From an uncultured Bacteroidales bacterium (lineage in GTDB: Bacteria; Bacteroidota; Bacteroidia; Bacteroidales; Muribaculaceae), in assembly GCA_902768435.1 (NCBI GenBank), contig CACXLJ010000030.1, positions 1-42,548 of the forward strand: 42,548 nucleotides of DNA, read 5' to 3'. Shown piece by piece: positions 1 through 7,690 of the stretch. The notes beneath the pieces were generated by a model. That model had not been told where the DNA came from. It ran no database searches and saw only the letters and a program-made list of their open reading frames with translations. Position 1 is the first letter of the stretch. Each line of letters begins with the position of its first letter. Position numbers and translations under genes: made by a program.

Positions 1-536
1 AACGACATGTAAACCAGCGCCGAACCGGTCTCGTTTTGCAAGATAATGAGTATGATGGGCACAACAATAATGGCCACTGCTCTCAAGAAGTTTTTACGCT
101 CCTTGAGCGAGAAGTTGTAGGTGCTGAACAGCTTGGCCAGCGCCAGTGCCGTGGCAAACTTGGCAAACTCGGCAGGCTGCAGACTCACAGGCCCCAGCAC
201 CAGCCACGAGTGCGAGCCCTTGATATTAGGCGCTATCACAATGGTCGCCGCCAGCAACAGCACCATCACACCATAGATGGGATAGGCATAGGCCTCATAT
301 ACTCGCCGGTCGATGAGCAACAGCGAGAAACCTATCACCAGCGACAGGCCAATCCACAGGAACTGCTTGCCCGAATACTCCGAAAAGGCAAACATGCTGG
401 CACCGTCAAAGTCATAACTGGCAGCATAAACGCTCACGGCACCCGCCACCACCATAATCAGGTAGAGGATGACCGTCAGCCAGTCGATCGACCGCAACAG
501 CGTGTGATTGTTATCGTTAGTGTTTCTTAACTCCAC
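1..536 (-). CDS. rodA: RodA, SEDS-family peptidoglycan glycosyltransferase (C-terminus outside window)
   Basis: RodA polymerises lipid II into glycan strands with PBP2 during cell elongation and is an integral membrane protein. About 178 residues of the N-terminal half are visible. After a short Asn-rich start come several hydrophobic segments, then SEDS hallmarks: SHSWLVLG, LQPAEFAKFA (usually QPSEFAKL) and a QNETGSALV segment matching the family's QPDLGTA. The frame runs open to the window edge. No ATG fits. A GTG at 536-534 is the only sensible start and lies inside the 3' end of mrdA, so the two genes overlap by about 20 bp and are probably translationally coupled. Identity is firm; the exact start is inferred. 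Confidence 0.88.
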   Translation of the reverse strand, partial: MELRNTNDNNHTLLRSIDWLTVILYLIMVVAGAVSVYAASYDFDGASMFAFSEYSGKQFLWIGLSLVIGFSLLLIDRRVYEAYAYPIYGVMVLLLAATIVIAPNIKGSHSWLVLGPVSLQPAEFAKFATALALAKLFSTYNFSLKERKNFLRAVAIIVVPIILIILQNETGSALVYMS

Positions 537-2373
537 TGTAGGCTATTGTGTTTGAGTTGATCATTCTGCTTTCAAGTGCTGTGCGGCTCACTTTGCCGTT
601 CAGGTACTTCTCCATCATCAGGCTCCCGATGGGCACGCCATAGGTGGCACCGAAACCTGCATTCTCCACAAAGGCGCACACCGCTATCTTGGGGTTGTTC
701 ATCGGGGCAAAGCCCATAAACACCGAGTGGTCGCGGCCATGAGGGTTCTGTGCCGTACCAGTCTTGCCACACACTTCCCAGCCGGGCAGATTGGCCGTGC
801 GGCATGTACCGCCCAGCACCGCCATGCGCATACCCTCGACAATGTCTTCGTAGTAGCGTGTGTCGATGGTCGTGCGATGCTTCTCCTTGAATTTCTTGAG
901 GATGCCCACACCTATGATGCTCTTCACCACATGGGGGGCATAATAGTAACCGCGATTGGCGATAGTGGCGCACAGGTTGGCAATCTGCAACGGGGTGGCA
1001 AGGATTTCGCCCTGACCAATCGCAATCGAGATCACGCTCTGCGCCGTCCACTTGCCCTCGCCCAGCATCTTGTTGTAGTATTTGGTGTTGGGGATGAAGC
1101 CGCGGCTCTCGCCAGGCAAGTCAATGCCCAGTTTGTAGCCGTAACCCTGGCTCACCATGTGGTTCTTCCACACTTCAAAGGCCTTGGGCACACTGCCATA
1201 CTTCGACTTCATGTCGACCATGCGCTTGAATCCCCAGCAGAAGTAGGCATTACACGAAGTCTGCAACGCTGGTTTCAGCGCAATGGGCGAACCATGACCG
1301 TGACACCCCACTCGCAGACCGGCATTGATGTAGCCGCGATGGCAGGGGAACGCCGTGGTCAGGTCCACAATGCCCTCTTGCCTGAAGATGAGGCCTTGCG
1401 TGGGCTTGAAGGTGGAACCCGGCGGATAAGCGGCCATGATGGAACGGTCGAACAGTGGTTTGTACTTGTTGTTCACCAGCTTGGCGTAGTTCTTGCCGCG
1501 TTCCTTGCCCACCAGCAGCGCGGGGTCATAGCCGGGACTCGACACCAGTGCCAGCACCTCGCCCGTGCTCGGGTCGATGGCCACCACGGCACCAATCTTG
1601 TTCTGCATGAGCCGCTCGCCATATTCCTGCAAGTCGATGTCGATGCTCAACTTCAGGTCGTTTCCGGCCTCGGCCGTCACATCCTCGGCTCCGTCCTTGT
1701 ACTTGCCCTTGATTTTGCCCACAGCGTCGCGAATGAGTATCTCACGCCCTTTCTTGCCACGCAAGAATTTCTCATAACTCTTCTCCACGCCCAGGTCGCC
1801 GGTGTAGTCGCCCGGATTATAGTATTTGTCGTTCTCTATATCCTTGGAATTCACTTCCCTGATGTCGCCAAGCACATTGGCTGCAGCAGCATAGTTGTAC
1901 TCTCGCACAATCTTCTTCACAATGTAGAAACCCGGGAATCGGTACAGCTTCTCCTGAATGCGGCCATAGTCCTGTGCCGACAGGTGCTGTATCACAATCT
2001 GCTCGATATAGGGCGAATAGTTGTGGTTCTTGTTGCGGTCGGTGATTTCGGCAAGTCTTTTCTCGAAGTCGGCACGAGGTATCTGCAGCGTGTTGCAGAA
2101 GTCAGCCGTGTCAAAGGGCTGAACATCCTTGTGTATCATCACAAGGTCGTAGGCTGGCTGGTTATACACCAGCAGTTTGCCATTTCGGTCATAGATAAGG
2201 CCTCGCGACGGGTAAATGGTCTTGTTCACAAAAGCATTCGAGTCGGCACGCTCCTTGAACTTGCTGTCGCTCAGTTGCAGTTCGACAAGCCTGAAAAGGT
2301 AGATGGCGACTATCAGCACAATGAAGCCGCCTATCACAAACTTGCGTTTCTCAAGATTATAGTCTTTTCTCAC
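517..2373 (-). CDS. mrdA: Penicillin-binding protein 2 (elongation transpeptidase)
   Basis: PBP2 is the monofunctional D,D-transpeptidase of the rod complex, anchored in the inner membrane and working with RodA, MreC and MreD. The 618-residue product has one N-terminal membrane helix (about residues 12-32), a dimerisation region, and a transpeptidase domain with all three active-site motifs: STFK (nucleophile S320), SCN (373-375) and KTGT (537-540). Its length is normal for the family. The start overlaps the end of mreD by 17 bp and its end overlaps rodA, so mreC-mreD-mrdA-rodA read as one transcript. Nothing looks damaged. Confidence 0.95.
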   Translation of the reverse strand: MRKDYNLEKRKFVIGGFIVLIVAIYLFRLVELQLSDSKFKERADSNAFVNKTIYPSRGLIYDRNGKLLVYNQPAYDLVMIHKDVQPFDTADFCNTLQIPRADFEKRLAEITDRNKNHNYSPYIEQIVIQHLSAQDYGRIQEKLYRFPGFYIVKKIVREYNYAAAANVLGDIREVNSKDIENDKYYNPGDYTGDLGVEKSYEKFLRGKKGREILIRDAVGKIKGKYKDGAEDVTAEAGNDLKLSIDIDLQEYGERLMQNKIGAVVAIDPSTGEVLALVSSPGYDPALLVGKERGKNYAKLVNNKYKPLFDRSIMAAYPPGSTFKPTQGLIFRQEGIVDLTTAFPCHRGYINAGLRVGCHGHGSPIALKPALQTSCNAYFCWGFKRMVDMKSKYGSVPKAFEVWKNHMVSQGYGYKLGIDLPGESRGFIPNTKYYNKMLGEGKWTAQSVISIAIGQGEILATPLQIANLCATIANRGYYYAPHVVKSIIGVGILKKFKEKHRTTIDTRYYEDIVEGMRMAVLGGTCRTANLPGWEVCGKTGTAQNPHGRDHSVFMGFAPMNNPKIAVCAFVENAGFGATYGVPIGSLMMEKYLNGKVSRTALESRMINSNTIAYSGVKKH

Positions 2374-2875
2374 GACGGGTGCTCAATAAACTGTCGATGC
2401 CAAACAAAACCACTATAGTCAACGCTGCACTGCACAGGGCTCTGAGCGCAGTAAGGCCCACATTGCTGAAGGTGAACGACTGAATCATGAAGATGAGGAT
2501 GCAGAAGATGAGCACCATTGTGATCATGTACTTCAGGTACACGCCTGTTCCCAGCGAGGCTATCGAGGGAATGGGGTTGCTCATGTCGTCGTCACGCCCC
2601 ATGTAGGCGTTAAACACATGGCCACGAGTAGCGCTCATCAGCGTGCAGGCCAGAGCATTCATGCCATGCGTGTTGTTGAAGATATCCACCACCAGTCCCA
2701 GCAGGAACGACAGCGTGTAGAGCCAGTTCTTCGACAGGTTGATGGGAAGCCTTATGATGAAGTAGATATACACCAGCGGGGTTGCAAGGTCGAATAGCAA
2801 TATCTTGCTGCAAATGATTTGCAACAGCACCATCACGATGAAAAGCACGGTGAAATGAATTATATTTTTCGTCAT
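2357..2875 (-). CDS. mreD: Rod shape-determining protein MreD
   Basis: MreD is a small multispanning inner-membrane protein linking MreC to the elongation complex. The 172-residue product is very hydrophobic, with five or six predicted membrane segments, and has the family length. The frame can be read further upstream, but that adds an Arg-rich stretch lying inside the mreC coding region. The ATG at 2875 sits 4 nt after the mreC stop and opens directly into the first membrane helix, so it is chosen. Sequence conservation in MreD is low, so the call rests on topology plus its place between mreC and mrdA. Confidence 0.87.
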   Translation of the reverse strand: MTKNIIHFTVLFIVMVLLQIICSKILLFDLATPLVYIYFIIRLPINLSKNWLYTLSFLLGLVVDIFNNTHGMNALACTLMSATRGHVFNAYMGRDDDMSNPIPSIASLGTGVYLKYMITMVLIFCILIFMIQSFTFSNVGLTALRALCSAALTIVVLFGIDSLLSTRREKRL

Positions 2876-2879
2876 AGCC

Positions 2880-3743
2880 TCATTCTCCTTTCTTCGTGCT
2901 TGAGGTCTTCTCGTCCTTCGACTCAACCAGTTTCAACTCCACTTTCATCTTGTTCTTGATGGCACGCACTGTGCTCAGCTGCATGAAGTTGGTGGCCAAT
3001 CTCACCTTAAGCGACACAAAGTTGTCGCTCAACTCCTTCGACACGCTCTCCACGGTGCCCACAATGATGCCCTCGGGAAACACGGCCGAATAACCGCTCG
3101 TTATAATCGTGTCGCCACGGTGGTATTTGCCTTGTTTTGGCAACTCCTGCAGCATAGCAAACTCTGGGTCTTTCCCGTCCCACACCATGCTGCCGAAGAA
3201 ACCGTTGCGCTTCACTTTGCACGACAGTTTCATGTGCGGATTCAGCAACGAAATGACGCGTGCCGAGTGATCGCTCACCACATTCACCATGCCCACCACG
3301 CCGTTGTGGTCCACCACACCCATCTCGGGCACGATGCCGTCGGCCTTGCCGCGGTTGATGGTGATGTAATTGTAAGGCTGCGACACGCTGTTGCTAATCA
3401 CATGTGCCAGCACATAGTCGAACTGTGCCACCACGGGCTGAACTTTTGTCGTGTCGGGAATCTGCATCTTCACATTGGCAAGCTGGCTCTTCAGGTTCAC
3501 CACCTCCATCTCGAGGGCAGCATTGCGCTGCTGCAATTCCTCGTTGATGTTCTTCAGGTTGAAGTATGAGGTCACGGCGCTATAGCCTTCGAGCACTGTC
3601 GAAGCCACAGAGTTGGCCGAGGTCAGATACACGCTCTGCTGATAAGGGTTATTCCTGAAAAGCAGCACGCAGCTTGTTATCACATAGAACATGAAAACAA
3701 ACCACGATACATGCTTAATGAAGAAATTCAGCAGATTGTTCAT
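2880..3743 (-). CDS. mreC: Rod shape-determining protein MreC
   Basis: MreC is a periplasmic scaffold that activates PBP2/RodA. The 287-residue product has an N-terminal membrane anchor (about residues 10-28), a coiled-coil stretch (about 60-92) and the beta-rich MreC core. The core contains the characteristic region around NRGKADGIVPEMGVV, followed by GMVNVVSDHSARV and the VWDG and GDTIITSG segments. The Lys/Ser/Glu-rich tail is common in Bacteroidetes MreC. It is the first gene of the mreC-mreD-mrdA-rodA string and is separated from mreB by 126 bp in which I see no gene. Confidence 0.93.
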   Translation of the reverse strand: MNNLLNFFIKHVSWFVFMFYVITSCVLLFRNNPYQQSVYLTSANSVASTVLEGYSAVTSYFNLKNINEELQQRNAALEMEVVNLKSQLANVKMQIPDTTKVQPVVAQFDYVLAHVISNSVSQPYNYITINRGKADGIVPEMGVVDHNGVVGMVNVVSDHSARVISLLNPHMKLSCKVKRNGFFGSMVWDGKDPEFAMLQELPKQGKYHRGDTIITSGYSAVFPEGIIVGTVESVSKELSDNFVSLKVRLATNFMQLSTVRAIKNKMKVELKLVESKDEKTSSTKKGE

Positions 3744-3869
3744 CCTTAAACTCCTGTTGTTTTAAAGACCATGATTGTGCACCCCACCACACAGGCAAAT
3801 GCCCACGCCTGGTTATCATGGGCTCACCTGTTGCTCCTCGCTTTGAGCGCTGGGAGATGATTGCAAAAA

Positions 3870-4889
3870 TTAGCGTTTCAGGAACTTGAAGTGCTTGATG
3901 TTCTTCAATGCCACACCGGTTCCCTTGGCAACTGCGTGCAGGGGATCGTCGGCAATGTGGAACTCAATGCCAATCTTGTTGGTCAAGCGCTTGTCAAGAC
4001 CACGCAGCAGAGCGCCGCCACCAGCCAGATACACACCGTTCTTCACGATGTCGGCATAGAGTTCGGGAGGGGTCTGCTCCAGAGCGCTCAGCACAGCGGC
4101 CTCGATCTTCGAGATCGACTTCTCGATGCAATGGCAAATTTCCTGATACGACACGGGCACCTCCATGGGCAGAGCCGTCATCTGGTTCGGGCCATGAACG
4201 ATGTAGTCTTCAGGAGGATTGTCAAGTTCTGTCAATGCCGAGCCTACATTGATCTTAATCAGTTCGGCAGTGCGTTCGCCCACGCGCACATTGTGTGCAC
4301 GGCGCATGTGCTCCTGAATGTCGTCGGTCAGGTCGTCGCCAGCAATGCGAATGCTCTTGTTGCTCACGATACCGCCCAGCGAAATCACGGCAATCTCGGT
4401 GCTGCCGCCGCCTATGTCCACAATCATGTTGCCCTCGGGAGCCAGCACATCAAGGCCTATACCCAATGCAGCTGCCATTGGCTCATATATCATGTACACA
4501 TCACGGCCACCAGCGTTCTCGCTCGAGTCGCGCACGGCACGAATCTCCACCTCGGTCGAACCCGAAGGAATGCACACCACCATGCGCAGCGAGGGTGAGA
4601 ACCAGTGATTCTTGGCGCTCACCTTCTTGATAAGGCCCTGAATCATGAGCTCGGCTGCCTTGAAGTCGGCAATCACGCCGTCGCGCAACGGACGAACTGT
4701 GGTAATGCCCACATGGGCTTTGCCATGCATCTCGCGCGCCTTCTCGCCCACCTCTATCAGTTTCTGGGTTTTTGAATCCAGAGCCACTACCGATGGCTCG
4801 TCAATCACTATCTTATCATTGTGAATGATAATGGTGTTCGCTGTTCCCAGGTCAACAGCAATCTCTTGTGTAAATGAGAATAATCCCAT
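3870..4889 (-). CDS. mreB: Rod shape-determining protein MreB (bacterial actin)
   Basis: MreB forms membrane-associated actin-like filaments that orient the elongation machinery. The 339-residue product has the expected length and the actin-fold nucleotide motifs: phosphate-1 VDLGTANT near the N-terminus, phosphate-2 IVDIGGGSTEIAV about 155 residues in, and the adenosine motif LAGGGALLRGL near the C-terminus. The N-terminus (MGLFSF) can serve as the usual amphipathic membrane helix. It lies between purH and mreC on the same strand, the usual Bacteroidetes order; purH begins upstream with a 16-bp gap between the genes. Confidence 0.96.
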   Translation of the reverse strand: MGLFSFTQEIAVDLGTANTIIIHNDKIVIDEPSVVALDSKTQKLIEVGEKAREMHGKAHVGITTVRPLRDGVIADFKAAELMIQGLIKKVSAKNHWFSPSLRMVVCIPSGSTEVEIRAVRDSSENAGGRDVYMIYEPMAAALGIGLDVLAPEGNMIVDIGGGSTEIAVISLGGIVSNKSIRIAGDDLTDDIQEHMRRAHNVRVGERTAELIKINVGSALTELDNPPEDYIVHGPNQMTALPMEVPVSYQEICHCIEKSISKIEAAVLSALEQTPPELYADIVKNGVYLAGGGALLRGLDKRLTNKIGIEFHIADDPLHAVAKGTGVALKNIKHFKFLKR

Positions 4890-4905
4890 AGTCTGTCTTG
4901 TTATT

Positions 4906-6432
4906 TTAGTGTTTGAAGTGGCGTATGCCGGTCATCACCATCGCCACTCCGTGGTTATTACAAAAATCAATACTCTCGTTATCACGCACCGAGCCGCCAG
5001 GTTGTATCACGGCATCGATGCCTTCGTTATAAGCAATTTCTACGCAGTCGCCAAACGGGAAGAACGCGTCGCTCGCCATCACGGCACCATGCAGGTCGTG
5101 GCCAAAGGCTTTAGCCTTCTCGATGGCATGCTTCAGCGCGTCAACGCGCGAGGTCTCGCCCACACCACTGCCCAGCAGCATCTTGCCCTTGGCAAGCACA
5201 ATCGAGTTGCTCTTGCTGTGCTTCACAATCTTGTTGGCAAAGAGCAAATCCTCGGCCTGGGCGGCAGTCACGGCTTTCTCGGTGGCCTGCTTCAAGTCGG
5301 CAACCGTCTCAACATGGCTGTCGCGCTCCTGTACCAAGGCACCGTTCAACACCGTGCGCACCTGCATCTTGGCGCTCTCAACAGTCTTCATCTGCAGTAT
5401 CACACGGTTCTTCTTCTGCTCAAGAATGTGCAGGGCCTCCTCGCTATATGAGGGCGCAATGCACACCTCGATGAACACCTTGTTCATCTCCTCGGCTGTG
5501 GCAGCATCTACCTCGCGATTGGTCACATGCACGCCGCCAAAGGCACTCACGGGGTCACCCGCCAGCGCATCTTTGAAGGCATCGGCAAGCACTGGCCGCG
5601 AAGCCAGGCCACAGGCATTGTTGTGCTTCATGATGACAAATGTGGGCTCATCAAAGTCCTTGATGAGACTCACGGCAGCATCAATGTCGAGCAGGTTGTT
5701 GTAGGAAATTTCCTTGCCATGCAACTGTGTGAACATCGCGTCGAAATCGCCATAATAGTAGCCGCGCTGATGCGGATTCTCGCCATAGCGCAGCGTCTTC
5801 ACGCCGTCGACAGTGAATCGCAGCGACGAGGCTTCATCGCCGGCAAAGTAGTTGAAGATGTGACTGTCGTACTGGCTCGATACTGCAAAAGCCTCTTTGG
5901 CCAACCAGCGGCGCTGCTCAAGCGTGGTGTACACGCCACCATTAGCCTTGAGCATCTCCAACAGGGCGCCATATTGCGCCTTCGACGCCACGATGGCCAC
6001 ATCGTTGAAGTTCTTGGCAGCACCACGAATCAGTGAAATGCCGCCTATGTCGATCTTCTCGATGATGTCTTCTTCGCAGGCACCGCTCGCCACCGTCTGG
6101 TCAAAGGGATACAGGTCAACTATCACCAGATCGATGTCGGGAATATCATAGTCGGCCACCTCTTGCTGGTCCTCAAGATTGTCACGACGCGACAAAATCC
6201 CGCCAAACACTTTGGGATGTAAAGTCTTTACACGCCCACCAAGTATGGAAGGATAGCCTGTGAGGTCCTCCACAGCGTCACAGCCATAACCCTGCTCGAG
6301 GATAAACCGCTGCGTGCCGCCGGTCGACAGGAACCGCACACCACCGTCGTTCAATATCTTCAATAAGTCGTCAAGTCCGTCTTTGTGAAACACGGAGATG
6401 AGGGCTCGCTTTATTTTCTTTCGTTCAATCAT
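4906..6432 (-). CDS. purH: Bifunctional AICAR formyltransferase / IMP cyclohydrolase
   Basis: PurH catalyses the last two steps of de novo purine synthesis: transfer of a formyl group from 10-formyl-THF to AICAR, then closure to IMP. The N-terminal cyclohydrolase (MGS-like) domain shows LISVFHKDGL, STGGTQ and GGRVKTLHP. The C-terminal transformylase shows the catalytic Lys-His in IMKHNNACG, then SAFGG, and SDAFFPFGD near the end. The frame could begin 16 codons earlier, but the ATG at 6432 gives a 508-residue protein starting directly before the conserved IKRALISV strand and matches family length. It is followed closely by mreB. Confidence 0.95.
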   Translation of the reverse strand: MIERKKIKRALISVFHKDGLDDLLKILNDGGVRFLSTGGTQRFILEQGYGCDAVEDLTGYPSILGGRVKTLHPKVFGGILSRRDNLEDQQEVADYDIPDIDLVIVDLYPFDQTVASGACEEDIIEKIDIGGISLIRGAAKNFNDVAIVASKAQYGALLEMLKANGGVYTTLEQRRWLAKEAFAVSSQYDSHIFNYFAGDEASSLRFTVDGVKTLRYGENPHQRGYYYGDFDAMFTQLHGKEISYNNLLDIDAAVSLIKDFDEPTFVIMKHNNACGLASRPVLADAFKDALAGDPVSAFGGVHVTNREVDAATAEEMNKVFIEVCIAPSYSEEALHILEQKKNRVILQMKTVESAKMQVRTVLNGALVQERDSHVETVADLKQATEKAVTAAQAEDLLFANKIVKHSKSNSIVLAKGKMLLGSGVGETSRVDALKHAIEKAKAFGHDLHGAVMASDAFFPFGDCVEIAYNEGIDAVIQPGGSVRDNESIDFCNNHGVAMVMTGIRHFKH

Positions 6433-6557
6433 TCTACCTATTGAGTTGTTTTTGAGGATTTTAGGTACAATCTCCATCAACCATGAGCACTCTTTAACTG
6501 CGCATGAAAAACAGGTTTCTCACACGGCAGTTACAATGCACTTGGCTTTTGAGTATG

Positions 6558-6565
6558 CAAAATTA
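6558..6565 (-). promoter_or_regulatory. Probable purH promoter -7 box (TAATTTTG)
   Basis: Read on the minus strand, TAATTTTGCA fits the Bacteroidetes -7 consensus TAnnTTTG and lies about 125 nt upstream of the purH ATG. No clear TTTG sits about 20 nt further upstream, so the call is moderate. The rest of the 355-bp gap between purH and the outer-membrane protein gene holds only this box and the terminator at about 6700-6745. Confidence 0.4.
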
Positions 6566-6696
6566 CTCAATTCTCAACGATTTTCTGCTATTTTTTCTCA
6601 ATTAAAATTCAACTTTTTTGCTTTTTAACACCTCTATTATTTTTAAGCCCCTTTTTCAAGCCACGATTCCCCCACTTCATACTGTTGTCAAATAAC

Positions 6697-6746
6697 GACA
6701 AGAAAGGCTGCCAACCCGTGGCAGCCCTGCTCTTTTTTCTCTTGTC
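6697..6746 (-). terminator. Intrinsic terminator of the outer-membrane protein gene
   Basis: A perfect 8-bp stem, GGCTGCCA / TGGCAGCC (6706-6713 and 6719-6726), with a 5-nt loop, is embedded in a wider inverted repeat GACAAG / CTTGTC. On the minus strand it is followed by TTTCTTGTC, about 60 nt past the stop of the gene ending at 6788. A T-run on the plus-strand side also exists, but no plus-strand gene precedes it. Confidence 0.7.
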
Positions 6747-6787
6747 AGAACAAAAACCTTCTCTATTTCAAAGAAGCCTTACTCTTT

Positions 6788-7390
6788 TCAGAATTCGTAG
6801 CCTAAAGCAAACTGAAGGTTACCGTTCCTCATGTCGCCCTGGTCAAACGCCTTGGTCAGACCCATGGTGTAGCGACCCTGAACAAACAGATTCTCGGTAA
6901 CATGATAGGTTGCGCCCAGACCAACACCGAAATCTACGGTCTTTGCCTTTATGAAATCATTCAAATCGAACGACTTACCTTCGGCCGAAACCTTGTTATA
7001 AACATTGAAGCCCACCTGCGGACCCAGGTCAATCGACAAGCTGGGTGTTGCATAGTACTTGAACATGACGGGAACATTCACATAGTTGGTGTTAAAGGTC
7101 AAATCCGAATCTTTCCATCCCATGGCCTCAACATTGATACCGAAAAGGTCTTTGCCAATCTTGAACTTACCGCCCTGGCTGGCAAAAACAACTTCAGGAG
7201 CAATCGACACCTTGTCGTTGAAATGATACTCCATGAACAAACCGGCCTGATATGACGGTTTCATGCCATGAGGCAGATCTTCGCCCCAGAAATTAGTCAA
7301 ATCAAAACCTGCTTTTACACCAAATTCAACTTGAGCCATTGCGCCCATGCTAATCAGCGCTGCTGATAATGCTAAAAATAACTTTTTCAT
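6788..7390 (-). CDS. Outer-membrane beta-barrel protein (porin/PorT-like family)
   Basis: A 200-residue protein with a clear signal peptide (MKKLFLALSAALISMGAMAQ) followed by EFGVKAGFDLTNF, the usual first strand of the 8-stranded opacity-type outer-membrane proteins common in Bacteroidetes. Alternating hydrophobic strands follow (YQAGLFMEY, VSIAPEVVF, VPVMFKYY, LSIDLGPQVGF, FGVGLGATYHV, LFVQGRYTMGLT) and the protein ends with the aromatic barrel signature LQFALGYEF. The ATG at 7390 begins the signal peptide; earlier in-frame codons are leader. The gene is monocistronic with its own terminator. The exact physiological role cannot be read from sequence. Confidence 0.85.
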   Translation of the reverse strand: MKKLFLALSAALISMGAMAQVEFGVKAGFDLTNFWGEDLPHGMKPSYQAGLFMEYHFNDKVSIAPEVVFASQGGKFKIGKDLFGINVEAMGWKDSDLTFNTNYVNVPVMFKYYATPSLSIDLGPQVGFNVYNKVSAEGKSFDLNDFIKAKTVDFGVGLGATYHVTENLFVQGRYTMGLTKAFDQGDMRNGNLQFALGYEF

Positions 7391-7649
7391 TTTTTTCTTC
7401 GTTTTTGTTAATATTATATGTTTGAATTTTCTCAAACAAAAAACTGACCCTATGACCATTTTCCATAGAAAAGGTTTAATGCAAAGCGAAATTTAGAACA
7501 CTCATTCCGCCAGAAAGAACATTATTAATAATTAGATTGCCGTCACTAATTGCTGCATATAGACCTTAAAACCAATCATTATTTACACTAAAATCATCGT
7601 TTTGGAGATGAAAATTAGTCTAAGTCTATCATAATTTCGATTTTATTGC

Positions 7650-7657
7650 TAATTTTG
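7650..7657 (+). promoter_or_regulatory. Probable promoter -7 box (TAATTTTG) of the M16 protease gene
   Basis: TAATTTTG fits TAnnTTTG and lies 33 nt before the ATG at 7691. No convincing TTTG is visible about 20 nt upstream. The 300-bp gap between the divergent gene starts at 7390 and 7691 holds no other feature I can support. Confidence 0.42.
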
Positions 7658-7690
7658 TGCCACGAAAGAAACCTTAATATTAATCTTAAT

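Noticed and set aside
727..2418. 563-codon open frame on the plus strand
   Set aside because: It is the antisense shadow of mrdA, with His/Val-rich low-complexity translation and no domain. The minus-strand PBP2 has all active-site motifs.
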